NCBI RefSeq assembly: GCF_027579695.1
Contig: NC_083583.1
Span: forward strand, 7,157,658 to 7,221,657
DNA length: 64,000 nt
Reading direction: 5' to 3'
From: Neoarius graeffei
Taxonomy: Eukaryota > Chordata > Actinopteri > Siluriformes > Ariidae
Shown: positions 23,561 through 35,643 of the stretch, piece after piece
Layout: every line of letters begins with the position of its first letter
Position numbering within the stretch: the stretch's first letter is position 1
Translations under genes and position numbers: made by a program
The notes under the pieces: generated by a model
The model's input: the letters and a program-made list of their open reading frames with translations, nothing else
The model's database searches: none
What the model was told of the DNA's origin: nothing

Positions 23561-25664
23561 TCTGGATATTGAGTGGATTTTATTGCGTAAAGCCCCAGCA
23601 CTAGCCACAGTGCAGATGAATTATAAGAGTGTTCTCTCGCCGTCGTTTAGCAATTAAGCTATTTTTGAGCTCATTCCTAAAGAAATGGCTAGATTTAAGA
23701 TTAGATATTAGACCGTGGTTATTAAGTGTGTACAAAGAGGAGTGTGGTTTTAAAGTCAGTGCCTTCTTGGAGAAGATATTGAGGCCTGAAGCTGGTGTGA
23801 TGCTTCAGTTTAACTTTGCATATCTTGCATTTGTCAAGTATAACATTAATTTTACATTTTAGATGATCCACGCTGTGTATCATCAGCAGAGAGACCTTTA
23901 ACATAACAGGTCAGGAGGAAAACCAGGGATCTAGGTTGAGCATTAGAGCGGACTTAGGGTTAAGGAAGTAGCCGTATTTCTACAGGCACATGTCATTAAC
24001 TGGGCTGAGCTTAGCGGACCATGCAGGAGTACCGTCCGTGCTTGCTCCAATACCAAACATGTTCACAGTGCAGCATCAAAGGGCTCACCTGCTTTATCGA
24101 TAGAAGCCTTTCCTTTCCATATCTTCCTGTAACTTTCTTAGCATTCATGACATTGATTTTTCAATAAGCACCCTAACTCTGCTGTGGCTAGCCAGTGTGA
24201 TGGGTAGATCTGGAGCACACGCTCTGCCGCAAACCACTGGAAAGTAGTGCTTTGGAGCAACTGAAACAAAAGCTGTAGGACATCTGCTGGGGGAAGGCAG
24301 GTTGGGGCGGAGATTCAGGGCTGCACCCTGTAAGTGGTTTCCAGCTGGGGCCGAGTGTGTGTTAATTCCCCAGGAGAGCGCAGAGGGTGCCAGGGCTCGG
24401 CCCCTGGAGGCCCGGCCCCTAGGCAGGTGAATGAGCATGCTTATAATCAGATGACTGCTTAGCCTTTAATTCGCCTCTCGCTCAGCCGGTAAATCCCGCC
24501 TAATGAAAGGTCCCATAAATAAAAACTTATCTCATTTTCCGTCCTCTCCAAATGACAACCAGACCCACTCTCTGACAGTGTTCATTAGGTTCCGGGCTTC
24601 TACTTGGCAAAGCGTTTATCTGTTTCACTAGTCTGGACAAGAGACATGCAAAGATCTGAAAAGTCTAGTCTTTTTACTTTCTCCGAGGACTTGATAGACC
24701 TACTATGTCCAGACGCAGTTCACGATAGCTGAAATGGATATTCTCACAGATCTAACTGTGCTTCTGACTGGATGTATTGTCTAAAATGTAGCCTGTTTTG
24801 ATGCTTTAAGAGCAAAGTTTGCAATGTTCCTTCTTATCAGGGGGGAAAACACCTCCCTGAACAAATCATTGTACCCACAACTTCATTGTTTCTTCTGCTT
24901 GATTTTCACTCGTAGTGCTTTCAGATTTGTTTGGGAAGCCTTTGTCCTTAGATGTCCTTAGATTCGGGTTGGAATGGGGGCACGGTTGAGAATGCACCAT
25001 CAATTCTTTAGCGGAACAATGATCTACAGGATAATCATAGTGCAAAGGTATGGCAGTGTGGAATGCTCCGGAATTACTGTAATTCATGGTTTATGATTCT
25101 CGGTCGATTGCTACTGTACAGTGTGAGAAAGAAGACTAATATCTATTCACTTCCCTTGCCTAAGAGCGCCTGCACGTCTACCCAGGCTCTCGTTAGTGAT
25201 TTAAAGCTTCCACTGCTTTAAACAGGTGTCACAGAGGAAGCAGAACTAGAACGGACAAACAGCATTATATTGGAGCGCCCATCTGCGACTGGCAGACTCC
25301 AGACAATCCTATTGTACATACCAGACCAGGTTATTGAATTAGACCTTCTCCGTTTTAACATCCAATCCTGGTTGGTGTAAGAGGTCACTAGCAGCCGGTC
25401 AACCTGAGCCCTTTGGATCAGCGTCTGGCTCCAGAGTGGAAGTTGTCTGAACGTTTGGCACTTCTTATGAAATGCACATTATGGTTGATCTTCAGGTTGG
25501 ACTGTGCAGGTGATGGACGGATTTAGGCTAGTTAGAGTTAGAGTGGTCTGGATGTACAGCCGTAGAAGAGAAATGGATCAGTTTTTCTAAGGTGGTTGGC
25601 ATTCAGATCTTCAAAATGGTTGACAGTGATGGTGGATTAAGTGATCTGGTATTTACCTAACATT
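23561..25664. other. Unique DNA, no gene seen
   Basis: No exon or repeat boundary is recognised. The interval 24455-24620 (TAATTCGCC, ATAAATAAAAACTTATC, TCATTAGG) has the even base mix of a conserved non-coding element, but this cannot be judged from one genome. Confidence 0.35.
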
Positions 25665-26044
25665 CATCTCATCTCATCTCGTTATCTCTAGCCACTTTAT
25701 CCTGTTCTACAGGGTCGCAGGCAAGCTGGAGCCTATCCCAGCTGACTACGGGCGAAAGGCGGGGTACACCCTGGACAAGTCGCCAGGTCATCACAGGGCT
25801 GACACATAGACACAGACAACCATTCACACTCACATTCACACCTACGGTCAATTTAGAGTCACCAGTTAACCTAACCTGCATGTCTTTGGACTGTGGGGGA
25901 AACCGGAGCACCCGGAGGAAACCCACGCGGACACGGGGAGAACATGCAAACTCCACACAGAAAGGCCCTCGCCGGCCCCGGGGCTCGAACCCGGACCTTC
26001 TTGCTGTGAGGCGACAGCGCTAACCAATACACCACCGTGCCACC
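25665..26044 (-). mobile_element. DANA/mermaid-type SINE, full length
   Basis: The tail (CATCTCATCTCATCTCG) is at the left, and the head with GGGCTCGAACCCGGA and GCTAACCAATACACC at the right. Target duplications are not evident. All parts of the consensus are present. Confidence 0.9.
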
Positions 26045-27045
26045 CCTACTTTTATTTATATGCAACATTTTTAATCAGTTAAAGAACATTCATGTAGAAT
26101 CTGGCAGAGTGAAATGAAATATATCAAACTGCAATATATAAACCTGACCAAATATAAATATGACAATTCATTTTCATTGGGGGGGAAAAAAAACCTACAG
26201 GATATTGTGTGTAGCTTATATTATGCATATCTCCTGGACTGTGGTGGGTGGTGGTGGTGGTTGTGGTGGTGGTGGTGGGGTTTGAAGGTGGTGGCTGGTG
26301 ACAAGGGGGAGTACATTTTCATCAGATATTCATGAAGAAGGAGTCAGACGTTATCAATCTCCCTCGCCAAGCCCTGTGTTGTTTAATATGTGCGGGGTGG
26401 GGGTGGCTGCAGACACAGTGTCTGATCAGCACTGAAATTTGCATCCCTAAGTAAATAAGTAAATAAATCAAGAGCATGCAGCAAATGTGCTAATCAGACA
26501 GGACATGGCGGTTAGCATGCTGCCGGGAAAGTTTGCTCATGTAATATTCAGCATATGAGGGTGAAAGGGCATTCCGGATTTATTGGTTTCAGTCTGGTTG
26601 CCCCCTTTAATCAATGCTGCCTCTATCTCTTTAATAAAATTATTAGCTCAGCACTATCTCTCGCTATCATTTCATGTCCCCGGCCCACTTGAAATTGTGG
26701 CCTGTGGCTCTTGAGCCTCTCTTGCGCTCCGGGCAAACCCAAGCCCCCTGAGTGTGCAGCTCCCATTTGTTATGGAAGAGATGGAGGATTGCTGGAGTGT
26801 TTAAACCAGCTTATTGCGTGCCAGATCTAAACACAGCTACATCTGGAGTTTCAAGCCAGCCAAGATCACTAGATTTATTGCTTTTTGTGCACAGTTAAAA
26901 AAAAAAAAGTTATATAGACTGGCATTCAAATAAGTACCAGAAAATGCTTGCGCTATCCATGTCATTAAACCATTTCCTCTCAGTCTGTTTTTTTTTCTGT
27001 AACCAGGAAATAAAAAATTGTTCAATGTTTTGAATTTGAATTGGT
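26045..27045. other. Unique DNA with a GGT-rich tract and possible conserved element
   Basis: A purine-rich (GGT)n-like tract is at 26240-26300. The stretch 26560-26830 (TTTAATCAATGCTGCC, AAAATTATTAGCTCAGC, TTATTGCGTGCCAGATC) is a low-repeat block and a candidate conserved non-coding element. No exon is seen. Confidence 0.35.
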
Positions 27046-27347
27046 GAGTTGATCAAGGGGTGGGAGTGCTTAGCACTGTCTCATCACAGCAAGAAGGTTC
27101 TGGGTTCAAACCTTGCAGCTAACTGGGGCCTTTCTTTCCGGGCTTCTGTGCATGTTCTCCCCGTGGCTGCATGGGATTCCTCCAGGTGCTCAGGGTCTCC
27201 TCCAGCAGTCCAAAGACTGCAGATTAGGTCAACTGGCAACTCTAAATTGCTCAAAGGTGTGGATGTGAGTGTTCATTTTTGTGTTAGCCCTGTGATAGGT
27301 GGGCAACCTGCCCAGGGTGAACCCTGCCGCTTGCTCAAAGGCAGCTA

Positions 27348-28948
27348 CAGTGGTGCTTGAACGTTTGTGAACCCTTTAGAATTTTCTATATTTCTGCATA
27401 AATATGACCTAAAACATCATCAGATTTTCACACAAGTCCTAAAAGTAGATAAAGAGAACCCAGTTAAACAAATGAGGCAAAAATATTATACTTGCTCATT
27501 TATTTATTGAGGAAAATGTTCCAATATTACATGTCTGTGAGTGGCAAAAGTATGTGAACCTTTGCTTTCGGTATCTGGTGTGACCCCCTTGTGCAGCAAT
27601 AACTGTAGCTAAACGTTTGCGGTAACTGTTGATCAGTCCTGCACACCGGCTTGGAGGAATTTTAGCCCGTTCCTCCGTACAGAACAGCTTCAACTCTGGG
27701 ATGTTGGTGGGTTTCCTCACATGAACTGCTCGCTTCAGGTCCTTCCACAACATTTCCATTGGATTAAGGTCAGGACTTTGACTTGGCCATTCCAAAACAT
27801 TAACTTTATTCTTCTTTAACCATTCTTTGGTAGAACGACTTGTGTGCTTAGGGTCGTTGTCTTGCTGCATGACCCACCTTCTCTTGAGATTCAGTTCATG
27901 GACAGATGTACTGACATTTTCCTTTAGGATTTGCTGGTATAATTCAGAATTCATTGTTCCATCAATGATGGCAAGCCGTCCTGGCCCAGATGCAGCAAAA
28001 CAGGCCCAAACCATGATACTATCACCACCATGTTTCACAGATGGGATAAGGTTCTTATGCTGGAATGCATTGTTTTCCTTTCTCCAAACTTAATGCTTCT
28101 CATTTAAACCAAAAAGTTTTATTTTGGACTCATCCGTCCACAAAACATTTTTCCAATAGCCTTCTGGCTTGTCCACGTGATCTTTAGCAAACTGCAGACA
28201 AGCAGCAATGTTCTTTTTGGAGAGCAGTGGCTTTCTCCTTGCAACCCTGCCATGCACACCATTGTTGTTCAGTGTTCTCCTGATGGTGGACTCATGAACA
28301 TTAACATTAGCCAATGTGAGAGAGGCCTTCAGTTACTTAGAAGTTATCCTGGGGTCCTTTGTGACCTCACTGACTATTACACGCCTTGCTCTTGGAGTGA
28401 TCTTTGTTGGTCGACCACTCCTGGGGAGGGTAACAATGGTCTTGAATTTCCTCCATTTGTACACAATCTGTCTGACTGTGGATTGGTGGAGTCCAAACTC
28501 TTTAGAGATGGTTTTGTAACCTTTTCCAGCCTGATGAGCATCAACAACGCTTTTTCTGAGGTCCTCAGAAATCTCCTTTGTTCGTGCCGTGATACACTTC
28601 CACAAACATGCGTTGTGAAGATCAGACTTTGATAGATCCCTGTTCCTTAAATAAAACAGGGTGCCCACTCACACCTGATTGCCATCCCATTGTTTGAAAA
28701 CACCTGACTCTAATTTCACCTTAAAATTAACTGCTAATCCTAGAGGTTCACATACTTTTGCCACTCACAGATATGTAATATTGGATCATTTTCCTCAATA
28801 AATAAATGACCAAGTATGATATTTTTGTCTCATTTGTTTAACTGGGTTCTTTTTATCTACTTGTGTGAAAATCTGATAATGTTTTAGGTCATATTTATGC
28901 AGAAATATAGAAAATTCTAAAGGGTTCACAAACTTTCAAGCACCACTG
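27348..28948 (-). mobile_element. Tc1-like transposon, nearly intact
   Basis: Ends start CAGTGGTGCTTGAACGTTTG and end with the complement CAAGCACCACTG. TA lies at 27346-27347 and 28949-28950; 1601 bp. Inverted ends of about 140 bp are visible, e.g. AAATATGACCTAAAACATCA at the left and its complement at the right. Confidence 0.95.
27496..28668 (-). pseudogene. Tc1 transposase with two stop codons only
   Basis: One continuous minus-strand frame runs the whole length, interrupted by TAA at 28333-28335 (after RITSK) and TAA at 28090-28092 (after FGLNEKH). No frameshift is needed: the three open pieces share one frame. The helix-turn-helix region is in the first piece (ISEDLRKSVVDAHQAGKGYK). The first catalytic Asp is in VLWTDESKIKLFG. 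The second Asp is in QQDNDPKHTS and the Glu in PDLNPMEMLW, spacing 34, so DD34E is intact. The C-terminus is GGHTRYRKQ. It is a dead gene, but a close relative elsewhere in the genome may be whole. Confidence 0.92.
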
Positions 28949-29108
28949 TAGGACTGGCTTCAGCTTCCCCTGTGACCCTGCCCAATAAGCAGTATAGAAA
29001 ATGGATGGAGTTGATCATAGAAGTTGTGTTTAATGCTTTTAAGTCCTATGTTTCCATGTAGCATGATAGGAATGTTAGCACAGTGTGCACCGTTAATATA
29101 TTGATTTA

Positions 29109-29291
29109 ATTTTTTTTTAAGATTTTTTTTGGGCTTTTTGCACCTTTATTGGATAGGACAGTGTAGAGACAGGAAATGAGCGGGAGAGAGAGAGACGGGA
29201 AGGGATCGGGAAATGACCTCGGGCCGGAATCGAACCCGGGTCGCCCGCATTCATGGTATGGCGCCTTAACCACCTGAGCCACGACGTCCCC
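29109..29291 (-). mobile_element. tRNA-derived SINE of a second family
   Basis: On the minus strand the head reads GTGGCTCAGGTGGTTAAGG (A box) and CCCGGGTTCGATTCCGG (B box, canonical). A body with CATTTCCTGTCTCTACACTG and a T/A-rich 3' end follow. Approximate duplications TTGATTT lie at both sides (29101 and 29292). It is not a functional tRNA gene: there is no cloverleaf after the B box. Confidence 0.85.
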
Positions 29292-29344
29292 TTGATTTTA
29301 TTTTGTTAACAATTTTAGTTCAAGAACTTTGGGGCCTCTTTGCC

Positions 29345-29586
29345 ATGCCTACACTATCAGAAATAGGGGTAGAGTATGAGTCCATTTCTGTCCTCCAAGA
29401 TACAATTTACGCTAATGTACCCCCTAGGGCTCATTATCGGACCTCAAGGTAACTATAAGATACATATGTTCCCAAGCAGTCTATAAAGGGTCCAAATACT
29501 GTAAGTACCTTAGAGAGTACTGCCCCAGTGACAAGCCATTGTACCCCTAAAGATACAATAATATACTTTATTTTCTGAGAGTATTT
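29345..29586. mobile_element. MITE with ACTATCAGAAATA ends
   Basis: The left end ACACTATCAGAAATAGGGG pairs with the right end TTATTTTCTGAGAGTATTTG. Inside are GTACCCCCTAG and TGTACCCCTAAAG motifs typical of this fish MITE type. Non-coding. Confidence 0.65.
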
Positions 29587-30508
29587 GATATTTCGAATAC
29601 ATCTACCTCAATCTAGCATCTGTTTTTGATAGCTAAAGTTAGCCTAGCCTTTAGCCCTATGAAAAATCCAAGGGATTTGATGGTCGCTACGACTACTAAT
29701 ACTAAATTTTACTTTAGCTTTAATTTGATGTTAAGGAGTGGACATATCTTAGCATAACCTCTGAATATTTTTAATTAAAAACACAGCATATTTGTGTGTG
29801 GTATTTTTTGGCTGATTTTAGGCTTTAGGAGCTAATATTGGTCGATTTAATAATCAATTTGCGTTCTGTGTTGTGGAGGTTCTTCATCATTCTGGCTGAT
29901 AAATCTTAGCTCACTCTCTCTCTGGGTGTGGGAGATGGATCATGTGCTGATGGCTGGTTTTACTGTGTCTAATTAGCAGCACAATGGAGCTTCTTTATCC
30001 ATTAAGTTATTCTGTTACTGTTTCTCAGACTGAGCGTTAATTAAAACCGGATGTATGTGGGAATCTGGAACATGGTAGACTCTGAGTGTTGTTTGGAAGA
30101 CGAAGATAAAAGATGGTAACTTGCTGATATGACAGGAAGAGCCATCTGAGCTGGCTTATTAATGCATGTCTGAGGTATTGTGTTTAAGTACCTAATCTAC
30201 CGTAATGAGCACTCTGTCATTTTCCACTATTAGATCTTGCACTTTTGTCTCTCATCTAATGCACTATACATCAAGCCTGTTCACAGCTCTATACATAGCA
30301 TTTTCAGTTTATCAAGTCTCTTTGTAACTGAATGTCACTGAATGTTTAGTATTAGAAAGTTGGGACTTGGCTTGATTAGGAACAACGTAATGGAAGCATG
30401 ACTGGAGTCGTTTCTTTTGTCCTCTACTTTTATATAGGTTTAGAATTCTCCTTAATTCAGCATTTTTTTTAACCATATCTCTCTCTCCTTTCTGTGTTTT
30501 TCATTCAG
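29587..30508 (+). other. zfhx3 intron, 3' part
   Basis: Repeat-poor, AT-rich DNA leading to the acceptor TGTGTTTTTCATTCAG at 30508. A pyrimidine-rich tract with CTCTCTCTCC lies at 30478-30497. No other exon is seen. Confidence 0.6.
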
Positions 30509-30544
30509 GCTTGGATGCGATGAACGCCTCATGTAGGCATCAGC
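30509..30544 (+). promoter_or_regulatory. zfhx3: zfhx3 5' UTR end with three upstream ATGs
   Basis: After the acceptor at 30508, 36 bases precede the main ATG. They hold ATG CGA TGA at 30515-30523, an ATG at 30520 whose 13-codon frame (stop 30556-30558) overlaps the main start in another frame, and a minimal ATG-TAG at 30531-30536. The main ATG has a strong context (A at -3, G at +4). Such uORFs usually lower translation. The effect here is inferred. Confidence 0.75.
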
Positions 30545-33500
30545 ATGGAAAGCTGTGAGTCTCCCGTGGTTTCTGGGACAGACGATGGGCTCAGCTCTTC
30601 AACCACCTCCCAGCAGCCTCAGCAGCATCCTCCTCAACCCTGGAACGATCGCCCTAGTGCACAGGTCACTTCCAGCAACCACCCCCCTTCCTTGGATCCC
30701 CTGTCTCTCTCAGCTCAGCTTCAGAGCCCCAGCACACCTCGTGAGGTTGTGAGAGAACAGAAGCAACAGCAGCAGCAAACACGGACCCCATCCCAGGCTA
30801 CCAGTGACAGTTCCACCAGCAGCCAACTGCACCCCAGACAAGAGGGGTTGGAGGAGGAGCAGGAGGCAGGGAGCTGCGGAGAGGACGACGAGGACTTGGA
30901 GGACTTGGACGATATGGAGATTGACAACTGTTTTCCGAGTTTGCAGCCCTTCCCCGGCATACCTATCGCTCCAGTAGGAGGTGGCATGCCCACACTCATG
31001 CGGCAGCAACCCATCCAGCGGAGGGGTGCTATGGAAAGTGGGAGTGAAGAAGGAGAGGAAGAGGAGGAAGAAGAGAGCAGTGATGTGGAAAACCTAGCTG
31101 GGGAAATTGTCTACCAGCCTGATGGCTCAGCATACATTGTGGAAAGCCTAAGCCAGCTGATCCAAAGTGATGGGAGCATGACATCTAGCTTGCTTCCCTC
31201 AAATTTTCTCTCCGGTGGTGGTAAACCAGGGGAACTTGCCGGAACCTCCTCATCAGTTTACCCTCAGATCATCAACACGTTCCACATAGCCTCATCTTTT
31301 GGAAAGTGGTTTGGCTCCGCAGACCAAGGTTTCCCCAATACCTCAACCCCGGCAGGCCACAGTCCTGTACTGCACAGTTTCCGCGTTTTTGATGTGCGGC
31401 ACAAAAGCAACAAGGATTATCTAAACAGCGACGGGTCTGCCAAGAAGTCTTGTGTATCCAAAGATGTTCCCAACAATGTGGATTTCTCTAAATTTGACGG
31501 TCTAGCCCTTTATGGTAAAGGCAAGCCCATTCTCATGTGTTTTCTCTGCAAACTGTCCTTTGGTTATGCTCGCTCCTTTGCCACTCACGCTGTCCATGAT
31601 CATCGCATGACCTTGTGTGAGGATGAGCGTAGGCTTTTGGGCCACAAGCACGCTTCTGCCATTATACAGGGCATCGGTAAAGACAAAGAGCCCCTAATTA
31701 GCTTCCTGGAACCAAAAAACAAGAGTTCTCCTCAGCCACCCAATCTAATGCCCATGAACTCAGGCCAGAGCTTCTTTGGCACATTTAGTGGAGTCCATTT
31801 AGAGGCTGGGAGCAATAGTGGAGGAGGCGAAGGCCTCCTCAACAAAGACTCTGATTCCGGTCTCCAGCAACAAGCCCTACTCACCCTGGGAGGCCTTGGA
31901 AATAACCCATCTCTTACCTCAAACCCAGGTCCTGCCAAAGACTCCATTACCCTGCCCAAGGCTCAGGGAGGGAGAACAGAGGGGCCTGTGGGAAAAGAGG
32001 GGACTCAGAGAGGGGAGGATGGGGACATGGAGCTCTGTGAAAGCAAAACTCTAATTCATGGTGAGGAGGTGGCCTCTGATGAAGAGGAGGATCTTCTCTT
32101 AGAAGAAGAGGAGGACGAAGTGGAGGACGATGGCACTGCGGTGGCCTGTAGTGGCAGTAGAAGTAGTGGTGGTGGTGGACAAGTCGGGGAACCAGCTGTC
32201 TCAAACCAAAGTATTTCCAAATCTCCTTTATTAATGCCTAGTAGCGCTCTTCAGCCTTCTGCCCGTTCCTCTGCAGCCAGCCCCACACTCAACAGCAAAG
32301 TCCCAGCTTCCATGTGCTCTTCTTCTGTCAGTGGATCAGAAGAGGGAATGGCTGCAGATGATGGAGGGAGGTCTTCAGAGCTCCCACTGAGCTTTAATTG
32401 CCAGGGGCCCACTGTCCCCATGGCAATGGCGGCAGCCACCAGAAGAGGAGGTGAGGAGGATGGAGCCGCATGCTCCTCAGCGGGGACTTCCTCCCCTCTT
32501 GCCTCCAACACCGCTGCTGATGAAAGTGCCAATCGAGATAGTGCCACAGCTCCTGAACCAAATGAATGCCTGGCAGAGGGAGATGATGATAGTGGTGCCC
32601 ACTTGCACCACCACCACCACCACCACCACCATCACCACCACCCACATCCTTCACCACACTCCCATCCCAACTCCCAGCATGCAGGAACCTGCGACATTAC
32701 TGGGGTGGGTGAGTGCACCCAGAATCATGGGGCAGGGGCCAGTGGAGGAAATGGTGTTGAGTGCCCTAAATGCGACACTGTTCTGGGCTCGTCGCGCTCC
32801 CTGGGTGGCCATATGACAATGATGCATTCGCGCAACTCTTGCAAGACGCTTAAGTGTCCCAAGTGCAACTGGCATTACAAGTACCAGCAGACCCTGGAGG
32901 CCCACATGAAGGAGAAGCATCCAGATTCTGGGAACTCCTGTGTGTACTGCAGCAGTGGGCAGAGCCATCCACGTTTGGCTCGGGGTGAGAGCTACACCTG
33001 TGGCTACAAGCCCTTCCGTTGTGAGGTCTGTAATTACTCCACCACCACAAAGGGCAATCTGAGTATCCACATGCAGTCAGATAAACACCTCAACAACATG
33101 CAGACCCTGCAGAATGGAGGTTCCATCCCTACGGCCAGTGAGCAGGTGTTTGGGCATACACCTGGTGGCGTGGTGTCAGTTCCATCAGCCACTCAGGCCA
33201 GCAGTCACCACCCAAGCCATCACCACCATCCGGTACAGTCATCTACACACATAGCTGGGCCTTGTGGGGCTCCTTCACCCACCAAACCCAAGAGCAAACC
33301 CACTTGGCGCTGCGAGGTGTGTGACTACGAGACCAATGTGGCTCGCAACCTACGCATCCACATGACTAGTGAGAAACACATGCACAACATGATGCTGCTT
33401 CAGCAGAATGTCACCCAGATGCAACATGGCCGTCTTGGCCTGGGGGCCATGCACTCACCTTCTGAAGCAGAGCTTTACCAGTACTACCTGACCCAAAACA

Positions 33501-33608
33501 TGAGCCTGCCTCCAGGCCTGAAGATGGATCCTACTGGAGCCGACGCCCAATTCTTGCTCGGAGGATTCCACCTGGACCCTAATATGGCCTCTTTGGCCCC
33601 GGCCCTAG
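30545..33608 (+). CDS. zfhx3: zfhx3 first coding exon (residues 1-1021)
   Basis: ZFHX3 (ATBF1) is a giant nuclear transcription factor with many zinc fingers and four homeodomains that controls neuronal, muscle and cardiac gene expression. This exon gives its N-terminal third. The start [11 protein letters not shown] matches the mammalian start. Low-complexity Gln/Ser/Pro (20-100) and acidic stretches (101-127, 166-180) are followed by the family block [20 protein letters not shown] (179 on). C2H2 fingers lie at about 332-353, 740-761, 771-792, 826-848 and 923-945. A 12-residue His run is at 688-699. The exon ends CTAG/GTGAGT after one base of codon 1022. The ZFHX3-like YIVESLSQL argues against ZFHX4. 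No counterpart of the CNEC finger near residue 80 of human ZFHX3 is visible. Confidence 0.96.
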
Positions 33609-35267
33609 GTGAGTTGTATGGCTCTTGCTTTCATGGAGAAGCTTAGTCCTTTACTGTTTTTCATTTGCTCTTTGTATCATTAAAACATAAGTATTTGATT
33701 AAAAATATCTGACTGAAAAAGTAGAAAGGTCACATCAATGCACTTGCGATTTTAAACTACTTCTTGAAACATGACAGTGAAAGAAAATGTGGTATGACTG
33801 AAAAAAATACCAGAGAGGCCTTCCTGCCTAAAGTAGAGATAAATACTCACTAGCCTGTGCTACAAGTGCGTTCTTTGTCTATGAAAGCTTGCCTTGAAAG
33901 AGCGTGCTATTTTCTCTGGGTGACATGTAACTGAACTGGCATAGACTCTGATGCAAGCAAAAAAAGGAAATCCTTCATTATGTTCCTTTCCTGAAAGAAC
34001 AGGATGTCACCATAACTCAAGAGTACAGAGAGGTTTCTAACATGCAAAGCTTGAGGAGATACAACTCGAGTCTGGATCTTTTGTACAGGTTTGTATGCAG
34101 GTTGATGCTTAAAAACAGGTGTTGGGGGCATCAGACAGTATTACTTACCATGCTTAGGTATAAAGGGAACGGATACCGTATCTCTGTGAATCGATATATT
34201 TCACACAAACACACAGGAAACAGAAAAGTAGGAGGAGAAAACGCATATCTTCCTAGCATAGAGCCTCAACTTGGTAGTAACGTCTATTGTGTTAGTCAGG
34301 TCACTATTCCTGGGAAATCCCCCCAATACACACACACACAAACACAGTATGAATAGGCAGGCCAGGCAGCTCTTCGTTCTGCACATCAGCTTTTTTTTGC
34401 TTGTTTGTTTGTCGTTATTCATAAACTGTTGCTGTCCTAACCAACCCGACTCACCTCCTTTCCCCCCTTTCACTTATAATTGCAGCTATAATTTTTATTT
34501 TGGTAAAAGAAATGAAAGGAAATGGGGAATGCAGCGGTGAAGCGGAGGCTTTGGCGTGCCAGCTGCAACCTCACTGTCCGCACACATACTCGTCTATTTC
34601 ATTTTCTCCTTCTTATACTTATTCTCCTACTTATAAATTAGATCATATTTGGAAAAAAAATATCACGGCAATGGTTTGTTTTGTATTTATATTAAAGCCG
34701 AAGATTCCAGTTTTCATCTTTTTATATTATTTTTTGCCAGTTCCCTAAGGGATGACAAATCATAATCTCAAATAAGCGTACTGTCCCTTCTTGTTTTCTT
34801 TTATAGCCCTTATCCTTACAACCTAAACTAGAGAGAGAGAGAGAGAAAGTAAGTGAGTCAGTGCCGTTCCTTCAATTAAACTCTAAATTAAATTTATCAA
34901 CGCACTGTCCTGCCAACTTAGGAAGGAACAGTCATGATCTTGGAATGTTTTGTTGCTCAAACCAGATATAAATCCACAGAAATTATTATAAGAACTGATT
35001 CATGCGCATGAAGCTATTTGAAGATGGAATTGTTTACCAAATGAGTAAAGGAAAACAGAGACGGGAGAGAAACAGGCGAATCAAGAGTTGGCATGTATGA
35101 ATCAGGTGACCTATAAAAACAGACTTCTGCACCCCAAGTGGTGGATTTGTGAATGATTTCAGGTTTTTGTTTTGCAGAGGTCTTCCTCTCCCTGCTATAA
35201 AAATGCAGGTAATAGAGGAAAGTCAGAGAAAAAAAGGCTGCATACTGCAGCAATAAATAATAATAAT

Positions 35268-35271
<4 letters not shown>

Positions 35272-35311
<40 letters not shown>
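35272..35311. repeat. (GA)n microsatellite
   Basis: About 20 GA dinucleotides following an (AAT)n run at about 35255-35270. Confidence 0.93.
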
Positions 35312-35312
<1 letters not shown>

Positions 35313-35643
35313 CTGCTGGAATTAATTTAGTGTAAAGCCAGGCGGGGTCAGCCAGTGTACTCAGTCTGGGCAGTGATAGATTAAAGATCAGTGAGCAAAG
35401 GCAAAAACACGCAGACTGCTCCTGATTTGTCCTCGCTTTTAAACAACGCATCTTCTTGCACACCACCTGATTGCTTTGTCATGTTTGTGACTCTGTTCTT
35501 GATTATTCAGAGCGTTCTTCTCATCTCCTTCACCTCAAGTAACCAGTCAGGAGCTCTGATTCTGAATTCCAGAAAGGGACCTCTGTCGATTTGGCGGACC
35601 ATCTGGAGTAAAAATGCACTTTTTATATTTTATATTAAAGTTC

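Larger units (their letters stand above)
27056..29007 (+). mobile_element. Old DANA/mermaid-type SINE split by a Tc1
   Basis: The diverged SINE head and core lie at 27056-27347 and its tail (CTTCAGCTTCCCCTGTGACC to ATGGATG) at 28949-29007. The SINE's own duplications GAGTTGATCA survive at 27046-27055 and 29008-29017. Between them sits the Tc1 at 27348-28948. Confidence 0.9.

Noticed and set aside
30710..31014. Minus-strand open frames opposite zfhx3 exon sequence, and others at 31732-33070
   Set aside because: They are shadows of the high-GC coding exon. No domain is seen, while the plus frame matches ZFHX3.
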